Positions 45,127 to 57,971 of a stretch of 64,000 bases of DNA are shown piece after piece. Origin of the DNA: Blepharisma japonicum (taxonomy: Eukaryota; Ciliophora; Heterotrichea; Heterotrichida; Blepharismidae). Below the pieces are notes generated by a model. That model had not been told where the DNA came from, ran no database searches, and saw only the letters and a program-made list of their open reading frames with translations. The stretch's first letter is position 1. Every line of letters begins with the position of its first letter. Where the stretch lies: assembly GCA_949751835.1 (NCBI GenBank), contig CATKHK010000004.1, positions 62,001 through 126,000 on the forward strand, in the 5' to 3' direction. Made by a program: the position numbers and the translations under genes.

Positions 45127-45950
45127 TATTTTAAACAAATATTTTAATGCTTGAAAGCTTTTTGTTGTAAAAAGATTAGAAGCAAAAATTTTATTAGCTA
45201 ATCATTTTAGAAATTAAGAAGGAAAATATATATCGAAAAGTAAAATTAGGCATTTTATATCTTGAAAAGTCCAAGAACAATTTGTGTTAAAATTTAAATT
45301 CAATTTTGAAGCCAATGAAGAATTAAGTTTTTAAGGCCTCAAAAAATTAGGCAGCTTTTTAATTTTGCTGGTATCTTTAAATTGAGCATTTCGGACATGA
45401 ATTGAGGAATGCAACATACAAATTAGATTAGACAGAATTTTAAAAAAAATCGCTGAGAAAGCTTAGAAGCCTTAAACAGCGGTCAATACTTAAAGCTTGA
45501 AAATTTTCTATCAAAGAAAGGTGCGGAAGCTTAAAAACAATAAAAAAGTATTTAATAAAAAATTTATTGAACTGCGAAATAGAGTTTCTTAGTTTATAAA
45601 AGCAAAGGTAAAAGCCCAGAAAATCCTTAAAAGATGCTTAATAAAGCGAAAATCAAGGCTGGTGAAGGCTTGCATGCTAGTATGATATAAAAACAGATTT
45701 GAGGGTTTTACAATAGAAGAAAGCATAAAATTAGCAAAAAGCTGCATTGAAGATGAAATTAGATCAGAATATGAACAAAAATCAGTGATCTTAGAAGATC
45801 AAAATAAGGAATTTTTAAGAGAAAAACAGCATATGATTGAGAAAGAAAAAAAAAATGAAAACAATGTTAAGCTCGCATGCTGGTAGATTATATGATGAGT
45901 TGTGTCCAAGGCCTTTAAGTTCGATAACAGGAGCAAAGAGCATTACATAG
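45127..45950 (+). pseudogene. Truncated Sfi1-like copy 2
   Basis: It aligns with the parent gene from the codons around NKYFDAWK to the 3' end near 42151 but lacks the first exon and about 78 residues. An internal deletion removes the part matching parent 41240-41405. Frame changes in the AT-rich stretches prevent a long product. The 3' flank of the parent (42160-42280) is carried along up to about 46090. Confidence 0.85.
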
Positions 45951-46149
45951 ATAATAAACTAAATCTCTATTTTAAAATCTGAGAGATTAATCAACAATAT
46001 TTTAGGTTTCTGCCATTCTAAAAAATCTTGGGATTAATATTGTGATATAGATTCTTTAAATTCTGTGGGCAAGAAGAATGAATATAACACTTCTTCTGTG
46101 CTTGAGAAATTAAAGATAAGCATTAGGTATTAAAATTTCTATTTTTACA

Positions 46150-46355
46150 TAAATTATATTTTTAATAAAATACGCTGAAATGGTTCATATTTTGCAAGAG
46201 TGATTTTCAAAGGGAAAGTAATTCTTCAAGGGTCTCAATCCAGAGTTCATATACAAATATCTCTCATTATTTATTCCAATTTCATCGAGATGTATATATC
46301 CATTTTGTCCATAGGCTTTGAATTTGGCCAAATAACAACTATTAGCATAAAAAGG
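46150..46355 (-). pseudogene. Gene fragment of unknown origin inside array unit 2
   Basis: On the minus strand a short frame reads PFYANSCYLAKFKAYGQNGY, then IHLDEIGINNERYLYMNSG and LRPLKNYFPFENHSCKIW. The same stretch is in unit 5 (59148-59364), where an in-frame 6-bp difference keeps the frame, so it was coding when the units were formed. It is not in units 1, 3 and 4, which have lost it through deletions with different ends. I do not recognise the family. The surrounding gap (45951-46586) holds nothing else. Confidence 0.5.
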
Positions 46356-46586
46356 TCAATTTTACCAATAATATTAAAACCGTATTTCCCAGTTATATGA
46401 GCAAGAAAAATAGCCTAAAGCTAAATAGCATAATTCTTTATTAATGTAAAATGAAGGTATTAATTAATGAAGATAGGATTAGAGTAATAATAAATCACAA
46501 ATAATTAAAATCTTAAAATATAAAATTATAAATCTACTTGCAATTAAAAATCAAATACACAGAGGATTTTATACCTATTCAAAAAA

Positions 46587-49328
46587 TTAATTATAGTGAA
46601 GTTGTCGCTTCAAAGAATATATATTGCTGTGGCATCTTTCAAGTTCATACACTTTTTGCTTCTTTGAATATAGACTTTGAAGCCTGTTTCTAAAACTCTT
46701 GAGAGGCAAATTTCAATTTCCGGCTAAGTTCAAAAAGTTCATCTGATTTTCACAGATTCCCGTTAAAAATAAGCCAAAAATTGCTGACTCAAGATCTGCT
46801 CCTCCTTCGCTAGAAAACTTTAAACCCTTTTTTTTCTGCTTTCCTGGTATCCCTTTATAGAGTGTATCATGAGTTGGTGTTTTTATGGAGATATCATAAA
46901 ATCCTGGCTCCATTTTCCTTATATATTGTTCAAGCTCATGCAAAAATATTACTTTTTGTGCACAAATGCTTATTTTCTCATTATTATTATATTTTGAGTT
47001 GATAAGAATATCCCCTCCAAAAATTGTGACACCTGGTAAATTATCTGGTAATGAAGCGAAATAAACTTGATTATAATAGGGCTTCGTATTATCGAAATTT
47101 AGATTAATTTTACTGAATCCTTCAGTAACTACATTTGACTGAATCAGGCCTTTAAAATTATCTATTTGACCGTGATTAGGCTGAGTTATTTGGTTTGAAA
47201 TTATTCTTATTACAAACGAATTTGTTTCTGTTATAAAATTTACAGCTTTTACAGTACCTATTAAGCTTAGGCTAAATAAATTTTTGAGCTGTGAAAGTAG
47301 CAATTTTTTAACTTGAGGTTGAAATTCATTAAAAAGCATTTTTAGGATGTATGATTCTCTGAAATCATTTAAAAGTCCAATAATCAATTTAGTGTCTGTT
47401 TTAGATATCAGATTATCCCAAATGCCTAAGTTTTCAAGATAATTAACTCCAAGTTCCTGTTTTTCTTCTTCATTAGAAGGGGATTGACTGCTTTGGATTG
47501 CTAATGAATGTAAGTTGTGCAATGACTTAGTATTTTCAAGATTATTTACGATTTTTGCTTCTTCATTTTCTAACTTTTTCATTTCTTCTTTTTCTTTTTC
47601 AACTTCCACTATTCATCTTTTCTTCCTGAAATCAGTATCTCAAAAAATTTTCATTAGAATTTTAGCACAATATTCAGGATCATTATAGTCTACATTACTT
47701 AGGCTAAATCCATTAACATGATTTGAAAACAAAATGCCCATCTCAAATAAATCATGTCCTTTGCTACTCTGAAGGTAATTAATTAGAAGATCAATAAATC
47801 TTATAAAATATGATGGAGCTCTTTTAACTGAATAATCTACGTGCAATTCTTGGAGAGTAGACAAAAAAAAAGCTTTCATATGGTAGTCTCTAGTCTTTTG
47901 AAAGCTTATTAAGTCTCTTTTATTGATTTGTGCATTTGCATTTTCATTTGCTTCAATAAATTCTGAAATCCTTTCTCAAGATTGAGGTAAAAATTGAAAA
48001 ATTAATGAAAATATTTTTGAAGTTTTAGTACCGTCCGCTATTGGGTATTCTCAAGAATTTTCATAGGCATTCTCCAAAAATTTAAAGACGAAATCCACTG
48101 CTGTAGTCTCAAGCTCCTCATTAAGATTCTTGCTGGCATAATTCAATAGCAAGAGTTCTAAAATAATTTTTCCAGCATAGGAAATATCTTTATACCAGCT
48201 ATCCATTTGTCATACTTTTTTGAAGTATGTTTCTAAAAATTTTCGATCACATGATGTGCTTTGTATTTGATATGTAGCTAGCAAATCAAATGCATCAAGG
48301 TTTGCACTCCATATTTTTTCTGGGAGCATGTTTAAATACTTCGAAAGCTCTGATTCCGTGATTATAAACCCTATATTTCTTTGTTTTTTATTGTTCATGT
48401 GCCAATTGAGTATCATCATTACTTCATTAATATATGATGACATAGCTTCTTCATCATCAACTATTTTTTTAGCCTTTTCCATATAAAAATTTACATAAAA
48501 TGAAATCCAATATTTGCTCTTAGTAAAAAACTCATATTTATCAGACTCTGTTTCGAAGTTATTATTTACTTGCTTTTGAAGTATAAGTTCAAGAAAAATT
48601 TGAGATCTTATTCTTTTAATGCTTTTGATTTCATCCTTACTTTTTTTTTCTTCTTCAATTTTTGTAGTAAAATTCAAATATCGACTTAAAGCAATGAAGA
48701 TATACTTTCATGTTTCTTCTTTTGTAATAATCTCCACCACATCTGTTCAAAATTCTAAGGGAAATTCAAAATTGAGATTTTCAACAAGTGTAAAACTCAA
48801 AAATTGCAAAAACCTCCTTAAGAGCAAATCAATATGAAATTCTGAACCATTTTTAGGATTAAACCTTAAGAAGTTTGATTGAAAAACTGATATTATTGTT
48901 GCAAACATTTCTGGTTCAAAAATTGAATTTTTTATTTTTGCAGCGAAGCAAGAGAGAGTAAGAATCATTATTAATGCATCTATAGAGTATTCATCTCTAA
49001 CGTTTGCTAATTTTAAGATGAAATTTGCAAGTTTTGGTGAACATGCTTCTAACGACTTCAAAAAATCTTCATTTATCATTCTATGATAGTCTAGCATTGA
49101 TCCCATGTAGTAAAAGTCACATTCTATTTGCAAATTTTGAGCTTCAGAGGGATTCATAAGCAGAAAACTTACAAGTTGATCCGCTTGGGAAATTTCTGAT
49201 TCACTTAATGCTTGCTCATTTCACACTTCCGATGATTTTGGATCGCTTTTAAGCAATCTTGATATTAAATTTTTAATCATTGGATACAATTGATTAGATT
49301 CTCTTGGGGTGCTTTCGATCATTCCCAT
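46587..49328 (-). CDS. Array peptidase-like gene, copy 2 (HELEQY, predicted pseudoenzyme)
   Basis: There are 914 codons in one uninterrupted frame with TGA as Trp, the same length as copy 1, start [17 protein letters not shown]. The solenoid-like N-terminal half and Glu/Lys linker match copy 1 closely. The C-terminal domain keeps [15 protein letters not shown] and [20 protein letters not shown], but the zinc motif reads HELEQYIRK: the second His is Gln and the next residue is Tyr. Zinc binding as in HExxH is therefore unlikely. It starts about 20 bp from the Sfi1-like pseudogene to its right and is followed on its 3' side by the unit-2 gene fragment. The frame is kept despite motif loss, which suggests function without catalysis, or a recent change. 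Confidence 0.85.
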
Positions 49329-49356
49329 TAAAATTATTTATATAAAATAGCCCCAT

Positions 49357-50346
49357 TTATTTTAAACAAATATTTTGATGCTTGAAAGCTTTTTGTTTTA
49401 AAAAGATTAGAAGCAAAAATTTTATTAGCTGATCATTTTAGGAAAGTAAGAAGGAAAATAGTATATGAAAGAAAATTAAGCAAGAAAACGAGTATAAATC
49501 GAATCAAGTATAAACAATTTTATCAATTGGAATAATTTGATTATAAGAAATGATAAAGGATTGAAAATTTTTATAGAGTGCTTAAAAAAGTATTCAATTC
49601 TTGAAGAAAATATGTATCGAAAAGTAAAAGTAGACATTTTATATCTTGAAAAGTCCAATAACAATTTGCGTTAAAATTAACATTTCAATTTTGAAGCCAA
49701 TGAAGAACTAAGTTCTTAAGGGCTAAAAAATTAGGCAACTTTTTAATTTTGCTGAAGCAGTATCTTTAAATTGGGCATTTCAGACATGAATTGAGGAATG
49801 TAACATACAAATTAGATTAGACAGAATTTTAAAAAAAACGTTGAGAAAACTCTGAAGCCTAAGCAGTAGTCAATACTTAAAGCTTGAAAAAATTCTACCA
49901 GAGAAAGGCGCAGAAGCTCAAAAACAATAAAAAAGTATTTAATAAAAAATTTATTGAGCAGCAAAATAAAGTGTCCTAGTTTATAAAAGCAAAAGGTAAA
50001 AGCCCAAAAAATCCTTAAAAGATGCTTAATAAAGTGAAAATCAAGGCTGGTGAAGGCTTGTATGCTAGTATGATATAAAAACAGATTTGCAAGTTTTACA
50101 ATAGAAGAAAGCATAAAATTAGCAAAAAGCTACATTGAAGATGAAATTAGGTCAAAATTTGAACAAAATCAGTGATCTTAGAGCTAAGTTAGAAGATCTG
50201 AATCAGGAATTTTTAAGAGAAAAACAGCACATGATGAAGAAACAGAAAAAAAATGAAAACAATGTTAAGTTCGCATGCTGGTAGATCATATGATGAGTTG
50301 TATCCAAGGTCTTTAAGTTCGAAAACATGAGCAAAGAGCATTTATA
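49357..50346 (+). pseudogene. Truncated Sfi1-like copy 3
   Basis: It begins at the shared breakpoint (ILNKYFDAWKLFV) and stays in frame for about 60 codons with KRLEAKILLADHFRKVRRK, then shifts at the AT-rich stretch near 49520. Later parts (EESIKLAKSYIEDEIRS and the Ser-His-Ala-Gly C-terminus) are recognisable. The parent's first exon is missing. Confidence 0.85.
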
Positions 50347-50532
50347 GATAATAAACTAAATCTCTATTTTAAGTTCTGAGATATTAATCAACAATATTTT
50401 AGGTTTCTGTTATTCTAAAAAATCTTAGAATAATAATGAATCACAAATAGTTAAAATCTTAAAATATAAAATTATAAATCTACTTACAATGAAAAATCAA
50501 ATGCACAGAGGATTTCATACCTATTCAAAAAA

Positions 50533-53277
50533 TTAATTATAGTGAAGTTGTCGCTTCAAAGAATATATATTGCTGTGGCATCTTCCAAGTTCATACACTT
50601 TTTGCTTCTTTGAATATAGACTTTGAAGCCTGTTTCTAAATCTCTCAAGAGGCAAATCTCAATTTCCGTCTGTGTTTAAAAAGTCCATCTGATTTTCACA
50701 GATTCCCGTTAAAAATAAGCCAAAAATTGCTGACTCAAGATCTGCTCCTCCTTCGCTAGAAAACTTTAAACCCTTTTTTTTCTGCTTTCCTGGTATCCCT
50801 TTATAGAGTGTATCATGAGTTGGTGTTTTTCTGGAGATGTCATAAAATCCTGGTTCCATTTTCCTTATATGCTCTTCAAGCTCATGCAAAAATATTATTT
50901 TTTGTGAACAAATGCTTATTTCCTCATTATTATTATATTTTGAATTAATAAGAATATCCCCTCCAAAAATTGTGACACCTGGCAAATTACCTGGTAATGA
51001 AGCGAAATAAACTTGATCATAATAGGGCTTCGTATTATCGAATTTTAAATTAATTTTACTGAATCCTTCAGCAACTACATTTGACTGAATCAGGCTTTTA
51101 AAAGTATCTATTTGATCGGGCTTAGGTTGAGTTATTTGGTTTGAAATTATTCTTATTACAAACGAATTTGTCTCTGCTATAAAATTTACAGCTTTTTCAG
51201 TGCGTCTTAAGCTTAAGCTAAATAAATTTTTGAGTTGTGAAAGTAGCAATTTTTTAACTTGAGGTTGAAATTCATTAAAAAGCATTTTTAGAATGTATGA
51301 TTCTCTGAAATCATTTAAAAGTCCAATAATCAATTTAGTGTCTGTTTTAGATATCAGATTATCCCAAATGTCTAAGTTTTCAAGACAATTAACTCCAAGT
51401 TCCTGCTTTTCTTCTTCATTAGAATGGGATTGACTGCTTTGGATTGGTAATGAATGCAAGTTGTGCAATGGATTAGTATTTTCAAGATTATTTATGATTT
51501 TTGCCTCTTCATTTTCTAACTTTTTCATTTCTTCTTTTTCTTTTTCAACTTCCACTATTCATCTTTTCTTCCTGAAATCAGTATCTCAAAAAATTTTCAT
51601 TAGAATTTTAGCACAATATTCAGGATCATTATAGTCTACATTACTTAGACTAAATTCATTAACATGATTTGAAAACAAAATATCCATCTCAAATAAATCA
51701 TGTCCTTTGCTACTCTGAAGGTAATTAATTAGAAGATCAATAAAACTTATAAAATATGCTGGAGCTCTTTTAACTGAATAATCTACGTGCAATTCTTGGA
51801 GAATAGACAAAAAAAACGCTCTCAAATAGTAGTCTCTAGTCTTTTTAATGTTTATTAAGTCTCTTTTATCTATTTTTGCATTTGTATTTTCATTTTCATT
51901 TTTACTTGCTTCTATAAATTCTGAAATCCTTTCTCATGATTGAGGTAAAAATTGAAAAATTAATGAAATTATTTCCGAAGTTTTAGTACCATCGCCTATT
52001 GCGTATTCTCAAGGATTTTCATAGACATTCTCCAAAAATTTACAGGCGAAATTCACTGCTGTAGTCTCAAGCTCCTCATTAAGAGTCTTGCTGGCATAAT
52101 TCAATAGCAAGAGTTCTAAAATAATTTTTCCAGCATAGGAAATATCTTTATACCAGCTATCCATTTGCCACACTTTTTTGAAGTATATTTCTAAAAATTC
52201 TTGATCACATGATGTGCTTTGTATTTGATATGTAGCTAGCAAATCAAATTCATGAAGGTTTGCTCTTCATATTTTTTCTATGTTTAAATACTTCGAAAGC
52301 TCTGATTCCGTGATTATAAACCCTATATTTCTTTGTTTTTTATCGTTCATGTACCAATTGAGTATATTCATTGCTTCATTAATATATGATGACATAGCTT
52401 TTTCATCATCAACTATTTTTTTAGCCTTTTCCATATAAAAATTTACATAAAATGAAATCCAATATTTGCTCTTAGAAAAAAACTCATATTTATCAGACTG
52501 TGTTTCGAAGTTATTATTTACTTGCTTTTGAAGGATAAGTTCAAGAAAAATTTTGGATCTTCTTCTTTTAATGCTTTTGATTTCATCCTTACTTAATTTT
52601 TCTTCTTCAATTTTTGTAGTAAAGTTCAAATATCGACTTAAAACAATGAAGATATACTTTCATGTTTTATTTTTTGTAATAATCTCCACCACTTCTGTTC
52701 AAAATTCTAAGGAAAATTCAAAATTGAGATTTTCAACCAGTGTAAAACTCAAAAATTGCAAAAACCTCCTTAAGAGCAAATCGATATAAAATTCTGAGCT
52801 ATTTTCAGGATTAAACCTGAAGAAATTTGATTGGAAAATGGATATGATTGTTACAAACATTTCTGGTTCAAAAATTGAATTTTTTATTTTTGCAGCAAAG
52901 CAAGACAGAGTAAAAATCTTTATTAATGCATCTATAGAGTATTCATCTCTAACGGTTGCTAATTTTATGATGAAATCTGCAAGTTTTGGTGAACACGCTT
53001 CTAGCGACTTCAAAAAATCTTCATTTATCATGCTATGATAGTTTAGCATTGATCCCATGTAGTAAAAATCGCAATCTCTTTGCAATATATGAGCTTTAGA
53101 GGGATTTAGAAGCAGAAAATTTACAAGTTTGTTCGCTTGGGAAATTTCTGATTCACTTAATGCTTGCTCATTTCACACTTCTGATGATTTTGGATCGCTT
53201 TTAAGCAATCTTGATATTAAATTTTTCATCATTGGATACAATTGATTAGATTCCTGGGTGCTTTCAAGCATTTCCAT
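50533..53277 (-). CDS. Array peptidase-like gene, copy 3 (HELEEH, predicted pseudoenzyme)
   Basis: There are 915 codons (914 aa), open throughout with TGA as Trp, start [16 protein letters not shown]. Compared with copies 1 and 2 it has in-frame changes only: one codon lost near the start, two lost in the NIEKI segment, and a few gained in an Asn/Glu run ([12 protein letters not shown]). The zinc motif reads HELEEHIRK. The first His-Glu pair is kept, the second ligand position is Glu, and a His follows one residue later. [12 protein letters not shown] is kept. In-frame-only indels argue that the coding frame was under selection after duplication. I do not recognise a named family. Confidence 0.85.
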
Positions 53278-53307
53278 TAAAATTATTAATATAAAATAGC
53301 CCCATTT

Positions 53308-53996
53308 ATTTTAAACAAATATTTATGCTTGAAAGCTTTTTGTTGTAAAAAGATTAGAAGCAAAATTTTATTAGCTGATCATTTTAGGAAATTAAGAAGG
53401 AAAATAGTATTTTGAAGCCAATGAAGAACTAAGTTCTTAAGGCTAAAAAATTAGACAGCTGCTGGAAATGGTATCTTTAAATTGGACGTTTCTGGCATAA
53501 ATTGAGGTATGCAACATACAAATTAGATTAGACAGAATTCTATAATAATAACTGAGAAAGCTTAAAAGCCTTAAACGGTGGTCAATACTTAAAGCTTGAA
53601 AAATTTCTATTAAAGAAATGCTCTGAAGCTCAAAAACAATAAAAAAGTAAAGGCCAGAAAACCCTTAAAGGATACTTAATAAAGCGAAAATTATGGCTGG
53701 TGAAAGGTTGCATGTTAGTATTGTATAAAAACAGAATTGCAAGTTTTACATAGAAGAAAGCAAAAAATTAGCAAAAAGCTACATTGAAGATAAAATTAGG
53801 TCGGAATATGAACAAAAAATCAATGATTTTAGAGCTAAATTGGAAGATCAAAATCAGGAATTTTTAAGAGAAAAAAGCATATGATGGGGAAACAGAAAAA
53901 ATGAAAACAATATTAAGCACGCATGCTGGGAGATTATATGATGAGTTGTGTCCAAGGCCATTAAGCTCACAAATTGAGACAAAAAGTGATATAGGG
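53308..53996 (+). pseudogene. Truncated Sfi1-like copy 4 (divergent subtype, shared with copy 7)
   Basis: It starts at the common breakpoint but is shorter, with a large internal deletion after about 53410. It shares many substitutions with copy 7 and with no other copy, for example the 3' part reading EDKIRSEYEQKINDFRAKLE and the ending CPRPLSSQIE. After it the sequence matches the flank that follows copy 7, up to the point where a peptidase fragment begins. Confidence 0.8.
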
Positions 53997-54039
53997 GTAA
54001 TAAATTAAATTTCTATTTTAAACTCTGAGAAATTAATCA

Positions 54040-54163
54040 TTAATGCTTGCTCATTTCACACTTCCGATGATTTTGGATCGCTTTTAAGCAATCTTGATAT
54101 TAAATTTTTAATCATTGGATACAATTGATTAGATTCTCTTGGAGTGCTTTCGATCATTCCCAT
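54040..54163 (-). pseudogene. 5' fragment of a peptidase-like gene (first about 41 codons)
   Basis: It reads [19 protein letters not shown], then [17 protein letters not shown] and ends abruptly at flanking sequence that follows Sfi1-like copy 4. It closely matches the 5' ends of copies 2 and 4. It marks a unit that lost nearly all of its peptidase gene by deletion. Confidence 0.85.
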
Positions 54164-54189
54164 TAAAATTATTTATATAAAATAGCCCC

Positions 54190-55085
54190 ATTTATTTTAA
54201 GCAAATATTTTGATGCTTGAAAGCTTTTTGTTGTAAAAAGATTAGAAGCAAAAATTTTATTAGCTGATCATTTTAGGAAATTAAAGAAGGAAAATAGTAA
54301 ATGAAAGAAAATTAAGCAAGAAAACGAGTATAAATCAAGTATAAAAAATTTTATCAATTGGAATAATTTGATTATAAGAAATGATAAAGGATTGAAAATT
54401 TTTATAAAGTGCTTAAAAAAGTATTCAATTCTTGAAGAAAATATGTATCGAAAAGTAAAAGTAGGCATTTTATATCTTGAAAGTCCAATAACAATTTGCG
54501 TTAAAATTAACATTTCAATTTTGAAGCCAATGAAGAACTAAGTTCTTAAGGGCTAAAAAATTAGGCAACTTTTTAATTTTGCTGAAGCAGTATCTTTAAA
54601 TTGGGCGTTTCAGACATGAATTGAGGAATGCAAACTTCAAATTAGTTTAGACAGAATTCTAAAAACAACGCTGAGAAAACTCAGAAGCCTAAGCAGTGGT
54701 CAATACTTAAAGCTTGAAAATTTTCTATCAGAAGCTCAAAAACAATACAAAAGTTTTTAATAAACATTTATTGAGCAGCAAAATAGAGTGTCTTAGTTTA
54801 TGAAAGTAAAAGGTAAAAGCCCTTAAACCTTAAAAATTTAAAGGTAAAAGCCCAGAAAATCCTTAAAAGATGCTTAATAAAGTGAAAATCAAGGCTGGTG
54901 AAGGCTTGCATGCTAGTATGATATAAAAACAGATTTGCAAGTTTTACAATAGAAGAAAGCATAAAATTAGCAAAAAGCTGCATTGAAGATGAAATTAGAT
55001 CAGAATATGAACAAAAATCAGTGATCTTAGAGCTAAGTTAGAAGATCGAAATCAGGAATTTTTAAGAGAAAAACAGCACATGATG
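54190..55085 (+). pseudogene. Truncated Sfi1-like copy 5
   Basis: It begins at the shared breakpoint and belongs to the same subtype as copies 3 and 6. It has frame changes in the AT-rich stretches, a short local duplication (the KGKSP-coding segment near 54810-54860) and a missing 3' end, where it joins peptidase 3' flank near 55090. Confidence 0.8.
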
Positions 55086-55206
55086 AGAGAGATAATGATT
55101 AGAATAATAATGAATCACAAATAGTTAAAATCTTAAAATATAAAATTATAAATCTACTTACAATGAAAAATCAAATGCACAGAGGATTTTATACCTATTC
55201 AAAAAA

Positions 55207-57942
55207 TTAATTATAGTGAAGTTGTCGCTTCAAAGAATATATATTGCTGTGGCATCTTCCAAGTTCATACACTTTTTGCTTCTTTGAATATAGAATTTGA
55301 AGCATGTGTCTAAATCTCTCGAGAGGCAAATCTCAATTTCCGTCTGTGTTTAAAAAGTCCATCTGATTTTCACAGATTCCCGTTAAAAATAAGCCAAAAA
55401 TTGCTGACTCAAGATCTGCTCCTCCTTCGCTAGAAAACTTTAAACCCTTTTTTTTCTGCTTTCCTGGTATCCCTTTATAGAGTGTATCATGAGTTGGTGT
55501 TTTTCTGGAGATGTCGTAAAATCCGGGTTCCATTTTTCTTATATGCTCTTCAAGCTCATGCAAAAATATTATTTTTTGTGCACAAATGCTTTTTTCCTCA
55601 TTATTATTATATTTTGAATTAATAAGAATATCCCCTCCAAAAATTGTGACACCTGGCAAATTATCTGGTAATGAAGCGAAATAAACTTGATCATAATAGG
55701 GCTTCGTATTATCGAATTTTAGATTAATTTTACTGAATCCTTCAGCAACTACATTTGACTGAATCAGGCCTTTAAAAGTATCTATTTGATCGGGCTTAGG
55801 TTGAGTTATTTGGTTTGAAATTATTCTTATTACTAACGAATTTGTCTCTGCTATAAAATTTACAGCTTTTTCAGTGCATCTTAAGCTTAAGCTAAATAAA
55901 TTTTTGAGTTGTGAAAGTAGCAATTTTTTAACTTGAGGTTGAAATTCATTAAAAAGCATTTTTAAAATGTATGATTCTCTGAAATCATTTAAAAGTCCAA
56001 TAATCAATTTAGTGTCTGTTTTAGATATCAGATTATCCCAAATGTCTAAGTTTTCAAGACAATTAACTCCAAGTTCCTGCTTTTCTTCTTCATTAGAATT
56101 TGATTGACTGCTTTGGATTGGCAATGAATGTAAGTTGTGCAATGAATTAGTATTTTCAAGATTATTTACGGTTTTTGCCTCTTCATTTTCTAACTTTTTC
56201 ATTTCTTCTTTTTCTTTTTCAACTTCCACTATTCATCTTTTCTTCCTGAAATCAGTATCTCAGAAAATTTTCATTAGAATTTTAGCACAATATTCAGGAT
56301 CATTATAGTCTACATTACTTAGACTAAATTCATTAACATAATTTGAAAACAAAATACCCATCTCCAATAAATCGTTTCCTTTGTTACTCTGAAGGTAATT
56401 AATTAGAAGATCAATGAAACTTATAAAATATGCTGGAGCCCTCTTAACTGAATAATCTACGTGCAATTCTTGGAGACTAGACAAAAAAAAAGCTTTCAAA
56501 TAGTAGTCTCTAGTCTTTTCAAAGTTTATTAAGTCTCTTTTATCCATTTTTGCATTTGCATTTTCATTTGCTTCAATAAATTCTGAAATCCTTTCTCAAG
56601 ATTGAGGTAAAAATTGAAAAATTAATGAAAATATTTTTGAAGTTTTAGTACCGTCCGCTATTGGGTATTCTCAAGGATTTTCATAGGCATTCTCCAAAAA
56701 TTTAAAGGCGAAATCCACTGCTGTATTCTCAAGCTCCTCATTAAGAGTCTTGCTGGCATAATTCAATAGCAAGAGTTCTAAAATAATTTTTCCAGCATAG
56801 GAAATATCTTTATGCCAGCTATCCATTTGCCACACTTTTTTGAAGTATATTTCTAAAAATTCTCGATCACATGATGTGCTTTGTATTTGATATGTAGCTA
56901 GCAAATCAAATGCATTAAGGTTTGCTCTTCATATTTTTTCTATGTTTAAATACTTCGAAAGCTCTGATTCCGTGATTATAAACCCTATATTTCTTTTTTT
57001 TTTATTTTTCATGTACAACTTGAGTATATTTATTGCTTCATTAATATATGATGACATAGCTTTGTCATCATCAACTATTTTTTTAGCCTTTTCCATATAA
57101 AAATTTACATAAAATGAAATCCAATATTTGCTCTTAGCAAAAAACTCATATTTATCAGACTGTGTTTCGAATTTATTATTTACTTGCTTTTGAAGGATAA
57201 GTTCAAGAAAAATTTGGAATCTTCTTCTTTTAATGTTTTTGATTTCATCCTTACTTTCTTTTTCTTCTTCAATTTTTGTAGTAAAGTTCAAATATCGACT
57301 TAAAACAATGAAGATATACTTTCATGTTTCTTCTTTTGTAATAATCTCCACCACTTCTGTTCAAAATTCTAAGGAAAATTCAAAATTGAGATTTTCAACA
57401 AGTGTTAAACTCAAAAATTGCAAAAACCTCCTTAAGAGCAAATCGATATAAAATTCTGAGCTATTTGAAGGATTAAACCTGAAGAAGTTTGATTGGAAAA
57501 TGGATATGATTGTTACAAACATTTCTGGTTCAAAAATTGAATTTTTTATTTTTGCAGCGAAGCAAGACAGAGTAAAAATCTTTATTAATGCATCTATAGA
57601 GTATTCATCTCTAACGGTTGCTAATTTTATGATGAAATCTGCAAGTTTTGGTGAACACACTTCTAGTGACTTCAAAAAATCTTCATTTATCATGCTATGA
57701 TAGTCTAGCATTGATCCCATGTAGTAAAAATCGCATTCTCTTTGCAATATTTGAGCTTCAGAGGGATTCATAAGCAGAAACTCTACAAGTTGATCCGCTT
57801 GGGAAATTTCTGATTCACTTAATGCTTGCTCATTTCACAGTTCTGATGATTTTGGATCGCTTTTAAGCAATCTTGATATTAAATTTTTAATCATTGGATA
57901 CAATTGATTAGATTCTCTTGGGGTACTTTCGATCATTCCCAT
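55207..57942 (-). CDS. Array peptidase-like gene, copy 4 (HELEEH, predicted pseudoenzyme)
   Basis: There are 912 codons (911 aa), open throughout with TGA as Trp, start [13 protein letters not shown]. It is closest to copy 3 in the C-terminal domain: [21 protein letters not shown], and the same two-codon loss at NIEKI. It keeps the linker [19 protein letters not shown] and [18 protein letters not shown]. The zinc site is again missing the second His. The spacing to the neighbouring Sfi1-like pseudogene is the same as in the other units, so it too has a replaced upstream region. Function is unknown; if expressed, it may act as a non-catalytic partner or decoy of the copy-1/5 type, which is speculation. 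Confidence 0.85.
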
Positions 57943-57971
57943 TAAAATTATTTATATAAAATAGCCCCATT

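Noticed and set aside
46200-46400. Plus-strand ORF of 66 codons in unit 2
   Set aside because: The opposite strand gives a more protein-like frame that is shared with unit 5 and differs by whole codons.
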